Assembly: GCA_030654205.1 (NCBI GenBank)
Contig: JAURXW010000217.1
Location: 1 to 6,305, forward strand
Direction: 5' to 3'
DNA: 6,305 nucleotides
Source of the DNA: Bacteriovorax sp.
GTDB taxonomy: Bacteria > Bdellovibrionota > Bacteriovoracia > Bacteriovoracales > Bacteriovoracaceae
Part shown: piece by piece, positions 1-5,350 of the stretch
Layout: the number at the start of each line of letters is the position of its first letter
Numbering within the stretch: the first letter of the stretch is position 1
The notes under the pieces: model-generated
Database searches by the model: none
What the model was told of the DNA's origin: nothing
The model's input: only the letters and a program-made list of their open reading frames with translations
Translations under genes and position numbers: made by a program

Positions 1-1431
1 AAAACTACTGAGTTATTTGCAAGACCGTATTCTAATGGAACAAAATCTAGCTTTGCCAATCCAGATTGGCAGTGTCGTAGTAAAGAAAGTATCGAAGAAG
101 ATCAGAAGCAGCAACAGTTGCGATCATATTACTATCAACAACAATCAACACAAGGAGGAGCTAACGCTGTCCAATTGGCAAAAAAACCTCTGCCAAAAGT
201 GAACGTGATTGCAAGTGCAAAAAATGACCTGGAATCTTTAAATGATTTAAGACAAAGTATTACAAGTAAAGAAAAAGAAATTGAGAAAAAATATAAAGTG
301 CCTTTTAATGATCCACTCAATCCACTCAAGAGCTTCAATTTTAGCTATCTAAGTCTCACTTTAGACAATTGCATAGCCAAGCAGAAATATAATTTGACCC
401 CTTGCCAGATTGAAATAAAACCAATTGTCGATTACATAAAAAGTATTGCGATTGATAGAGCACCGACTAAAGATGAAAAGTCTTTATTTCAATATAATAA
501 TCAATTGATTGTTGTTGGGAAATCGCCAATCACGTTAGATGTTTTTCAAAATATAGCTCCTCCGGCTCCTCTAAGGTACGGATCATATGGGTCACAAAGT
601 TATGGCCCTTACGGCTCAGGCGGCGGCATTTACGGAGTGCTAGAATCTCAATATGCTCTGCGAGAAGGTGATAATAAAAAATGGACATTAAATGATGTTG
701 AGTATGCTCTTAAAGAATGTAAAGAATCTTTGAAGCAAATAAAAGATCAAATGAATATCTCCAAAACGATGAGCTCGCAGGACAGATCTTCAGTAGGATA
801 TATGCTAACACGAGTTGAACAATCCAACCTAGATACGGCCTTTACTGCGATCACTGAGCTTAAAAAATTAAGTGGAAAAGATTACGAAGCTAAATGGACA
901 ATTGCTCAACCATTTCTTACTCAGCTTTCTAAAGTATGTTTGGGTCTGGAAGATTTATATGTGCTTTCTAAAGATAACTCAGTGGTCTCAGGAGCAGTTA
1001 GAGAATACAAATGCTTTTTTGGAAGCTTAAAAATTTTAGACAATGGGATGGAGCTTGCGATGAAAGATATTGTTCGTGAAACAATGCTAACTGAAGCCGG
1101 AGCAAATCTTCTTCAATACCAATTTGACAATGCTTATGGAGCGTATATAACTGCAAGCTTGGGCCTCACTCCAGCACCTCCTCCAAGCGCGACAATTGCC
1201 AAAAGTATTCCCAAAGTAAAAATAGAAGAAGGCCCAGCAAGTTATTGCCCAAATAAAACAGCAGAAATGATCGAAGACTTATTAAAAAATAATAACTGTA
1301 TCGAGACTGTTTTTGTCCCAGATAAATGGCTTTTAAATAGACTCAATGAATTTGGAAACAAAGTGCAGTTTAGACCTTTTGCTGAAGAAGATAAATACGC
1401 TATAGAAGTGGAGAAAACACAATGCAATTAA
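1..1431 (+). CDS. Large unrecognised protein, 5' end outside the window
   Basis: The frame is open from the first base to the TAA at 1429-1431, giving 476 codons with no stop, so the gene begins upstream of the window. The TTG at 118 is only the first possible internal start and has no convincing ribosome binding site. I do not recognise the family. Visible parts, numbered from the window edge: a Lys/Glu-rich, probably helical stretch near 70-100; a Pro then Tyr/Gly-rich linker near 187-212; a mainly helical second half; a short PAPPP stretch near 395; and about ten scattered cysteines, including one at the penultimate residue. Spread cysteines and the neighbouring exported protein suggest an extracytoplasmic protein with disulfides, but the N-terminus that would show a signal is missing. 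The stop overlaps the next gene by 10 bases, so the two are probably co-translated. That it is a real gene is near certain; its function is unknown. Confidence 0.85.
   Translation, partial: KTTELFARPYSNGTKSSFANPDWQCRSKESIEEDQKQQQLRSYYYQQQSTQGGANAVQLAKKPLPKVNVIASAKNDLESLNDLRQSITSKEKEIEKKYKVPFNDPLNPLKSFNFSYLSLTLDNCIAKQKYNLTPCQIEIKPIVDYIKSIAIDRAPTKDEKSLFQYNNQLIVVGKSPITLDVFQNIAPPAPLRYGSYGSQSYGPYGSGGGIYGVLESQYALREGDNKKWTLNDVEYALKECKESLKQIKDQMNISKTMSSQDRSSVGYMLTRVEQSNLDTAFTAITELKKLSGKDYEAKWTIAQPFLTQLSKVCLGLEDLYVLSKDNSVVSGAVREYKCFFGSLKILDNGMELAMKDIVRETMLTEAGANLLQYQFDNAYGAYITASLGLTPAPPPSATIAKSIPKVKIEEGPASYCPNKTAEMIEDLLKNNNCIETVFVPDKWLLNRLNEFGNKVQFRPFAEEDKYAIEVEKTQCN
577..636 (+). repeat. Tyr/Gly/Ser-rich low-complexity linker inside the first gene
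   Basis: Twenty codons encode a degenerate YGS/YG repeat (YGSYGSQSYG, then PYGSGGGIYG). Synonymous codons vary (TAC/TAT, GGA/GGG/GGC), so this is not a fresh slippage array. The amino-acid pattern seems to be what is kept. It follows a Pro-rich APPAP segment and probably forms a flexible, exposed spacer between two helical parts of the protein. The DNA here is richer in G+C than its surroundings simply because of the glycine codons. Confidence 0.7.
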
Positions 1432-1832
1432 ATAAATTATTAATCTCTTTTATCGTTATGTTTTCAGCTAAGACATTCTCATATGAATGTAAGCCAACTG
1501 AGCTTAAATTAGAGAAACTCACATCAAAAAAAGTCGCATATCAGCTTTTTCAAAAGAACCCCAGAAAAGCAGTGGTTGATGGTGCCCTTCATGAATTAGT
1601 GACTCTTGATCCAAAATCAAAAATGCAGGTGAAAAAAACGGAGTGGATGCTTAGTTATTTAGAAAATACAGAACTCAACTCTGACCAGCAAACCTTCTTC
1701 CAGTTGCTTCAATCCGCTTCTGAAATAGATGCCAAGACTCCAAAAAAACTATACCAAAAAGAGCTTTGCGAAATCATGGAAAAAGTTAATTTACTAGTCG
1801 CTAAAAAAGCTTCAGAAAAAGTAGTCGAATAA
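1422..1832 (+). CDS. Small exported protein, unrecognised, coupled to the upstream gene
   Basis: This 136-residue protein starts at ATG 1422, with a GGAG ribosome binding site at 1410-1413, eight bases upstream. It overlaps the end of the previous gene by 10 bases (ATGCAATTAA), a layout typical of translational coupling. The N-terminus is a clear Sec signal peptide: a Lys-containing start, a hydrophobic core (LLISFIVMF) and a likely cleavage after TFS near residue 20. The mature part is about 116 residues, Lys-rich and probably helical. It has two cysteines (residues 23 and 116), one near each end, which could form a disulfide in the periplasm. There is no Cys at the cleavage point, so it is not a lipoprotein. 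I do not recognise the family. Because it is coupled to the long gene, the two products may act together; this is inference. Confidence 0.85.
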   Translation: MQLNKLLISFIVMFSAKTFSYECKPTELKLEKLTSKKVAYQLFQKNPRKAVVDGALHELVTLDPKSKMQVKKTEWMLSYLENTELNSDQQTFFQLLQSASEIDAKTPKKLYQKELCEIMEKVNLLVAKKASEKVVE

Positions 1833-1845
1833 AATACATAAAAAC

Positions 1846-1882
1846 TTGTACGAGAACAATTAATTAAATTGGGCTCGTACAA
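1846..1882 (-). terminator. Hairpin, likely terminator for leftward transcription
   Basis: TTGTACGAG at 1846-1854 pairs perfectly with CTCGTACAA at 1874-1882. Inside it CAATT (1857-1861) pairs with AATTG (1867-1871), leaving a five-base loop. Read leftward, the stem is followed by GTTTTATGTATTTT, a T-rich tail suiting a Rho-independent terminator. Read rightward it is followed by AAAAATTAGG, which lacks a T run. So it best ends transcripts from the MarR/SRPBCC unit, although it also sits 14 bases after the stop of the small exported protein. Confidence 0.5.
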
Positions 1883-1954
1883 AAATTAGGCAGAGTTTTA
1901 ATTTCAGATGGACCTTCCAGTCCAATTGACATCTGTGCAACGATAATCCTATTC

Positions 1955-2009
1955 GACCAAAAACTTTTTAATTTTAAAATTTAAATCAGTTCTCTTTAAC
2001 TTTTTGGTC
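1955..2009. repeat. 9-bp inverted repeat around an AT-rich palindrome
   Basis: GACCAAAAA at 1955-1963 is the exact reverse complement of TTTTTGGTC at 2001-2009. The 37 bases between contain the palindrome AATTTTAAAATT at 1970-1981. No T-run follows in a way that would make it a classic terminator. It could be a protein-binding site, a folded RNA, or the trace of a lost element. Confidence 0.5.
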
Positions 2010-2144
2010 AGAAATTACTAACGGCTAGATTCTGTATTTTAAAGCATGAATTACATTTGGAAATATTTCTTAGTTTGCGAATCATTTGCAACAGTTATTT
2101 CACTATTGGATACATTACTCAAGATGTGAAATCGAAGATGTAAA

Positions 2145-2608
2145 TTATTTTTTTAAGGCAATAGAGCTTGATTCAACTTTGTGTAACATTGTATGAAAGG
2201 ATTTCGTATTTCCAGTTAAAGCAAAGAACTCATCATCCAAAATCTCAATTAACTTTACTGCCTTATTGCAAATAGATTTACCTTCTTCAGTAAGTTCAAC
2301 ATAAAATGAGCGTTGATCATTTTTATTATTTTTTTAATGACTAATTTTTTTCTTAGCAATGCTTTTGTAGTATCGGATACTAACATCTTATCCAGTCCGG
2401 CCATTTCACAAATATCTGTTTGAGTTGGAAGACCCTCAGGAGTTTTTAAAAAAAAGTAACATGCCAAAAGAAAATATTGTGTAGGTGAAATATCTAAATC
2501 TTTTAGAACTTGACGCTGAAGTCTTTGATGAAGGTTGGCGACTTTCCAAAATAGAAATCCGGGGCTCGATTCAGCTGCATCAAATTTAGTATTTAGTTTT
2601 TTATTCAA
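2145..2608 (-). pseudogene. MarR-family transcriptional regulator with a one-base frameshift
   Basis: It begins at TTG 2608, with GGAAG at 2615-2619 six bases upstream. As read, the protein runs 117 residues to a stop at 2255-2257. Residues 1-93 are a good MarR N-terminal half: dimer helix with SPGFLFWKVANLHQR, then a winged-helix recognition unit (TQTDICEMAGLDKMLVSDTT, 62-81). Just after LVIKK the frame goes wrong at seven A (plus-strand T run 2329-2335). Adding one A restores the MarR wing, NDQRSFYVELTEEG, and a normal C-terminal helix ending in a TAA at 2145-2147. The repaired protein is 154 residues, a usual MarR length. MarR proteins are dimeric repressors that often control their own operon and respond to small ligands. 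The cause may be a real mutation, a base-calling error in the homopolymer, or slippage. The gene lies 74 bases downstream of the SRPBCC gene on the same strand, so the two probably share a transcript. Confidence 0.85.
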
Positions 2609-2609
2609 C

Positions 2610-2639
2610 TTAAACTTCCATGAATTTCGCGATAGTCAT
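2610..2639 (-). CDS. Possible 9-codon leader peptide before the MarR start
   Basis: ATG at 2639-2637 is preceded by a good AGGAAG ribosome binding site five bases away and reads MTIAKFMEV then TAA. Its stop lies one base before the TTG start of the MarR gene (TAAGTTG). It may keep ribosomes loaded for the poor TTG start (translational coupling). Alternatively it is the original N-terminus, cut off by an indel: skipping one T in GTTTAAG would join it in frame. It is too short to be sure of. Confidence 0.3.
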   Translation of the reverse strand: MTIAKFMEV

Positions 2640-2654
2640 AATATCTTCCTGTGA

Positions 2655-2675
2655 AAATACTCCTAACCAGTATTT
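2655..2675 (-). terminator. Weak hairpin between the SRPBCC and MarR genes
   Basis: AAATACT (2655-2661) pairs with AGTATTT (2669-2675) around a seven-base loop. Read leftward, the stem is followed by TTC only, and the stem has few G-C pairs, so it would be a leaky terminator or an RNA-processing site that lowers MarR expression relative to SRPBCC. It could also be chance in AT-rich DNA. Confidence 0.25.
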
Positions 2676-2682
2676 CTTTTAA

Positions 2683-3102
2683 TTAACCTTGTATAGCTTT
2701 CTTAATTAGATTGTCAGTTTGACTATCAAGTTTCTTAACAATTCCTTCCATTACAATTTTGTTCCACAAGAATGCCAGTGGCCCATCAATTGTCATTGTT
2801 GTTTTAATTTCAATTTCTTCTCCGTGAACAATAAAAGTGTGATCACCGTACATTTTAGCTAAAGGAAATGTCGTTAAATCGACAAACTGTTTATTTGGCA
2901 CAACTTTTAAAAGTTGTATTTTTACTTTTGGGCCTCCTTTGGGTTTTAAAGTAAAAATATTACCTTCCTTGAAATCCCCATCGAGAGTTGCATAGTCAAT
3001 ATCATTTTGCCATGTATGCCAATGATTTATATCTGACCATACATCCCAAAGTTTATTTAATTCTATATTGGATACTATTTTACTGTGAGTATAGGTCTTC
3101 AT
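2683..3102 (-). CDS. SRPBCC (START/polyketide cyclase-like) family protein
   Basis: This 139-residue cytosolic protein starts at ATG 3102, with a strong GGAGG at 3107-3111 four bases upstream. The order of elements fits the SRPBCC helix-grip fold: an N-terminal strand (KTYTHSKIVSNI), an aromatic-rich helix that starts like many members (LWDVWSDINHWHTWQNDI, 18-35), a run of strands with FKEGNIFTLKPKGG and a TIDGPL turn, and a long C-terminal helix (NKIVMEGIVKKLDSQTDNLIKKAI). The length is typical of the Polyketide_cyc2-type members. The fold makes a hydrophobic cavity for lipids, aromatics or other small ligands; the ligand here cannot be read from sequence and no catalytic residues stand out. 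There is no signal peptide. It is the first gene of a unit with the MarR regulator, a common pairing in which the regulator controls the SRPBCC gene. The family is fairly sure; the function is unknown. Confidence 0.85.
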   Translation of the reverse strand: MKTYTHSKIVSNIELNKLWDVWSDINHWHTWQNDIDYATLDGDFKEGNIFTLKPKGGPKVKIQLLKVVPNKQFVDLTTFPLAKMYGDHTFIVHGEEIEIKTTMTIDGPLAFLWNKIVMEGIVKKLDSQTDNLIKKAIQG

Positions 3103-3133
3103 TTAACCTCCATATGTTGTCTCTTGATATGTA

Positions 3134-3147
3134 GTAAGCACACTTAC
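3134..3147. promoter_or_regulatory. Candidate MarR operator over the -10 region
   Basis: GTAAG (3134-3138) and CTTAC (3143-3147) form a perfect inverted repeat with a four-base spacer CACA. It covers the presumed -10 of the SRPBCC-MarR promoter. MarR dimers bind short palindromes in such positions to block RNA polymerase. The overlapping CACAC/GTGTG pair (3139-3143, 3151-3155) could also contribute. Confidence 0.4.
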
Positions 3148-3165
3148 CATGTGTGTTTTTGTCAA
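3137..3165 (-). promoter_or_regulatory. Likely promoter of the SRPBCC-MarR unit
   Basis: On the minus strand, a perfect -35 box TTGACA occupies 3165-3160. At a 17-base spacing the -10 position (3142-3137) reads TGTGCT, a poor match, so activity may be weak or the true -10 differs. Transcription would start near 3130, leaving a leader of about 28 bases that contains the GGAGG site. Confidence 0.45.
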
Positions 3166-3174
3166 GTGATACTT
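3164..3174. promoter_or_regulatory. Second candidate operator next to the -35 box
   Basis: AAGT (3164-3167) and ACTT (3171-3174) are inverted around GAT and abut the TTGACA box. The right half, ACTTATC, resembles ACTTACC (3142-3148) in the first palindrome, so both may be half-sites for the same regulator, about 28 bases apart. Confidence 0.3.
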
Positions 3175-3252
3175 ATCTTGGCAGGTCAAATGGATTTGAA
3201 AAACGGGGTTCATTTCCTAGATGTTTCTCACTCCAATTTGAAATATTTATAC

Positions 3253-3308
3253 GATTCACCAATATGTTATTTGGTATGTTATAACAAAAAAAAAGCTATT
3301 GGTGATTC
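3253..3308. repeat. 12-bp inverted repeat enclosing the hydrolase promoter
   Basis: GATTCACCAATA (3253-3264) matches the reverse complement of TATTGGTGATTC (3297-3308) at 11 of 12 positions. The inner TGTTAT (3265-3270) can also pair with ATAACA (3281-3286), extending the left arm to 18 bases against a right arm broken by an A-rich ten-base bulge. TATGTTAT also occurs twice as a direct repeat (3263-3270, 3275-3282). No T-run follows on either strand, so this is not a terminator. It looks like a regulatory site. Confidence 0.55.
3277..3285 (+). promoter_or_regulatory. Extended -10 promoter candidate for the hydrolase gene
   Basis: TGT followed by TATAAC at 3280-3285 matches the extended -10 form TGnTATAAT with one mismatch. 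The region 17 bases upstream (CACCAA) is not a -35 box, as extended -10 promoters allow. The site is itself part of the palindrome TGTTATAACA (3277-3286) and lies inside the larger inverted repeat. Transcription would begin near 3292, giving a leader of roughly 55-85 bases. Confidence 0.4.
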
Positions 3309-3375
3309 CACATAAATTAAGAAAATAAGTTAATTTAAAGATTTTATGAAAAAACTTTTGAGAGAATTGTATAAT

Positions 3376-4260
3376 ATGAAAATTCTATTAATTTTAATAA
3401 TCACGTTAATTTCATTAAGAAGTTTTGCAAGCACTTTTCCTGTTGTTCGTTCTATCACCCCTTTTTCTGGCTCTAGATTTTATCTCCCAAATAATTCCAA
3501 TAAACATACGTCCATTGTGATGTTACATGGAAGCGAAGGAGGATCAGAACGGTATGCTGATATGGAGGCAAATGTTCTAGCAACTCAAGGCTATGCAGTC
3601 TTAGTCTTATGCTATTTTGACTGTAATCGTATAAGCTCGCTTCCAAAACAAACCCTTACAAACATCGAAGCGACTATTGTATTAGATGCTGTCCGTTGGC
3701 TAAGAACTCAATCACTAAGTAATAATAAAGTTGTGTTTTACGGTTATTCACGTGGCGGAGAACTTTCCATAATCACAGGAAGCTTAGACATGACTGCAGA
3801 CAATCGCCCTAATGGTATTATCGCACACTCTCCAAGCGATGTTTTCGTAGGACCTTGGAATGGTGGCTGGAAGGAACATGCCTGTTGGTTATGTACTGCA
3901 GGCATTAATAAATGCTCCGAAAAATCACCAAAGTCAGATTATCAATGGAATCCATTGTGTGGAATCAATAACGATAAAAACAAAATGGATTTTACTAAGA
4001 GCTCTTGGTTAATATCTGGAATCAATATTTTAGTAAAAAAGCGAATTGAAATTGAAAAATACGATGGCCCAATTCTTATAACTGTTGGTGAAAAAGATGA
4101 AGTTTGGCCAGTTGATCAAACCAAAAGAATTGAAAAAACTTTAAAAGATGCTGGCAAAAAGCCAGAGGTTCATTACTTTGCAAAAGAAGGACATAGTTTT
4201 TTGTGGGATGCTGAACTGAAACGTAAAGAAATGGTTCTTGATTTTCTACAACGGATTTAA
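3376..4260 (+). CDS. Exported alpha/beta hydrolase, BAAT/acyl-CoA thioesterase- or dienelactone hydrolase-like
   Basis: With ATG 3376 the product has 294 residues: signal peptide (MKILLILIITLISL, likely cut after SFA near 18), then an alpha/beta hydrolase domain. Visible elements: oxyanion-loop HGSEGG (51-56), nucleophile elbow GYSRGG with Ser125, HSPSD after the next strand (151-155), Asp241 in GEKDEVWP and His273 in EGHSF, giving a Ser-Asp-His triad. The HSPSD and GEKDEVWP blocks recall the BAAT C-terminal group of acyl-CoA thioesterases/acyltransferases; a dienelactone hydrolase-type esterase is the main alternative. An insert between Ser and Asp holds four cysteines (CWLC at 170-173, then 180 and 195), and two more sit at 79 and 83, suiting disulfides after export. 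ATG 3346 is an in-frame alternative adding ten residues; I prefer 3376 for its compact signal peptide and GAGAG at 3360-3364, though that spacing is long. The gene stands alone; the substrate is unknown. Confidence 0.85.
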   Translation: MKILLILIITLISLRSFASTFPVVRSITPFSGSRFYLPNNSNKHTSIVMLHGSEGGSERYADMEANVLATQGYAVLVLCYFDCNRISSLPKQTLTNIEATIVLDAVRWLRTQSLSNNKVVFYGYSRGGELSIITGSLDMTADNRPNGIIAHSPSDVFVGPWNGGWKEHACWLCTAGINKCSEKSPKSDYQWNPLCGINNDKNKMDFTKSSWLISGINILVKKRIEIEKYDGPILITVGEKDEVWPVDQTKRIEKTLKDAGKKPEVHYFAKEGHSFLWDAELKRKEMVLDFLQRI

Positions 4261-4324
4261 CAAAATAATTTTTAAATTAATATATCAACAAGAATTGCAA
4301 CTTCGTTATTTATGAAGATATAAA

Positions 4325-4342
4325 GAGGTTTTCTTAAGCCTC
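4325..4342. terminator. Two-way terminator between convergent genes
   Basis: GAGGTTT (4325-4331) pairs with TAAGCCTC's complementary bases (4336-4342), giving a 7-bp stem with one G-T pair and a four-base loop. Read leftward, after the M14 gene (stop at 4369), it is followed by TTTATATCTTC, a fair T-rich tail. Read rightward, after the hydrolase (stop at 4260), the tail CATGCTTTTC is weaker. Its place between two gene ends supports a shared terminator. Confidence 0.55.
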
Positions 4343-4368
4343 CATGCTTTTCATGAGCTCGCCGTTTT

Positions 4369-5304
4369 CTACAAGATGGACAAAAGAAACTCCGTTCCCC
4401 CAAGCACTGCCGCCACATGTGCCTTCACACAATTCTCTGTCGTCACCTTCGCACTGTCGGGATAAACCTCGGTCGTCGTACTAAACTCCGGATCCATGCA
4501 ACCACCACAAAGTGAAAGTTTTTTGAGTTCGTAATTAATCACTCCCTCTTGTTCAACAGGAACACCAATAATCATTCCTTCATTGTCGGCCGGGGCGATA
4601 TGCGTGATTCTTCTAACCGAATCGATAACTGCTTTCTGAAATTCTTTTTGGGGATTTTCCGTATCGCCCACAAGATAAAATCCATCAGGAATGTCCCAAA
4701 CCTCTTGGATGATTCCGTCTCGTTTTTCAAGGGCCGGACGAAAAACACTATTGTCAGTGTCTGTCGTTTCATGAAGATCGAAATGAGCATAGATTTTTAT
4801 GTTCAATGAATGAATCGCAGTTAGAAATAATCGACATTCTTCAGCTGGGCTATTTGGAATGAACGATCTGTTTGGATCGATGGCCAAAGCATTCCACCTA
4901 TTAATCGTTTCATAGGCCCACGGACTTACACATGGAACACAGATAATATTAAAAATATCCGTGAATTTTTTGGCTTCATCTTTTAAAAATGCAAGAGCTC
5001 CATAAACTCCACTCGTTTCATAACCGTGAACTCCCCCAGTGATAAGTATCGTTTTCTTTTTGGGATCAATATTTTTAGATTTTATTAAATAGAGAGGATA
5101 ACGTTCCGGATTGATTTTCAGGGAGCCGTATTCCTCAACTTTAAAATCTTTTTTTAAATCATCAATTTTGCTAACGACTTCATTTTTATAAGAGCGCTTA
5201 ATTGTTTGTTCATTAAACCAAGCAAGTTTATCTGCTGCATTCCAAGGAGTGAGTATATTTGTATTGTTCATGGTAAATAGTTTACATAAAAAGCAAGGTT
5301 CCAT
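4369..5304 (-). CDS. M14-family zinc metallopeptidase (carboxypeptidase/deacylase-like)
   Basis: Numbered from ATG 5304 (311 residues), it shows the M14 fold signatures in order: HGYE with zinc ligands His93 and Glu96; DPNRSF with Arg146, matching the substrate-binding NR of the family; FDLHE with third zinc ligand His178; and STTTEV with the likely catalytic Glu279. The DLHE form resembles the AstE/aspartoacylase-like branch more than classical carboxypeptidase A, so it may remove a C-terminal residue or split an N-acyl amino acid; substrate unknown. There is no signal peptide, so it is probably cytosolic. Start choice: the frame stays open to TTG 5388, but 5351-5476 is covered by a small upstream gene, arguing against that start and ATG 5379. 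ATG 5304 has AAAGGG three bases upstream; ATG 5271 lacks a binding site but begins where the enzyme-like sequence starts. A short TTGGG/CCCAA hairpin (5316-5330) lies just ahead of the 5304 site. The C-terminal part is richer in G+C than its neighbours. Confidence 0.85.
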   Translation of the reverse strand: MEPCFLCKLFTMNNTNILTPWNAADKLAWFNEQTIKRSYKNEVVSKIDDLKKDFKVEEYGSLKINPERYPLYLIKSKNIDPKKKTILITGGVHGYETSGVYGALAFLKDEAKKFTDIFNIICVPCVSPWAYETINRWNALAIDPNRSFIPNSPAEECRLFLTAIHSLNIKIYAHFDLHETTDTDNSVFRPALEKRDGIIQEVWDIPDGFYLVGDTENPQKEFQKAVIDSVRRITHIAPADNEGMIIGVPVEQEGVINYELKKLSLCGGCMDPEFSTTTEVYPDSAKVTTENCVKAHVAAVLGGTEFLLSIL

Positions 5305-5350
5305 GAACCCTTTTTTTGGGCCGCACCCAACTTTAACAAAATATATTTCA

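Larger units (their letters stand above)
1833..2144. other. 312-base stretch without a convincing gene, rich in inverted repeats
   Basis: No reading frame here has both a plausible start and a ribosome binding site. The structure seen is a 9-bp stem hairpin at 1846-1882, a nested repeat at 1905-1935 (CAGATG with CATCTG around GGAC with GTCC), a 12-bp palindrome AATTTTAAAATT at 1970-1981, and a 9-bp inverted repeat at 1955-1963 and 2001-2009. A minus-strand frame is open from 1986 down to a stop at about 1871; its sequence is protein-like but has no start, so it may be a gene remnant. A 27-codon plus-strand frame at 2046-2129 has only a weak upstream AAAG. Confidence 0.6.

Noticed and set aside
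17..202. Plus-strand frame of 61 codons at the left edge
   Set aside because: Overlaps the long open frame that runs from base 1 in another phase; no binding site. The minus-strand frames at 135-338 and 1242-1427 are also shadows of that gene.
2046..2129. 27-codon plus-strand frame starting MNYIWKYFLV
   Set aside because: Only a weak AAAG upstream, no conserved features and no clear promoter; kept as part of the gene-free stretch.
3085..3315. Plus-strand frame of 76 codons across the SRPBCC promoter
   Set aside because: It overlaps the SRPBCC start, its promoter and the inverted repeat, is rich in Cys/His without order, and has no ribosome binding site.
3370..3375. Perfect TATAAT directly before ATG 3376
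   Set aside because: A promoter here would start RNA inside the gene, after the start codon, and no -35 box is present. Chance in AT-rich DNA is likelier.
4334..4480. Minus-strand frame overlapping the M14 C-terminus and running past its stop (CGGSAWGNGVSFVHLVENGE)
   Set aside because: It looks protein-like, so a frameshift at the M14 end was considered. But the M14 frame itself carries the expected catalytic Glu and a natural C-terminus to TAG 4369-4371, and the other frame has an upstream stop and no start.
4549..4809. Plus-strand frame inside the M14 gene
   Set aside because: Antisense shadow of a gene with clear active-site motifs; no binding site. The minus-strand frame at 4572-4790 is likewise a shadow.
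5311..5330. TTGGG/CCCAA hairpin ahead of the M14 start considered as a terminator
   Set aside because: The stem is only 5 bp and is followed by A on the coding strand and by CTTTAAC on the other, so no terminator tail. It may at most affect translation of the M14 gene.
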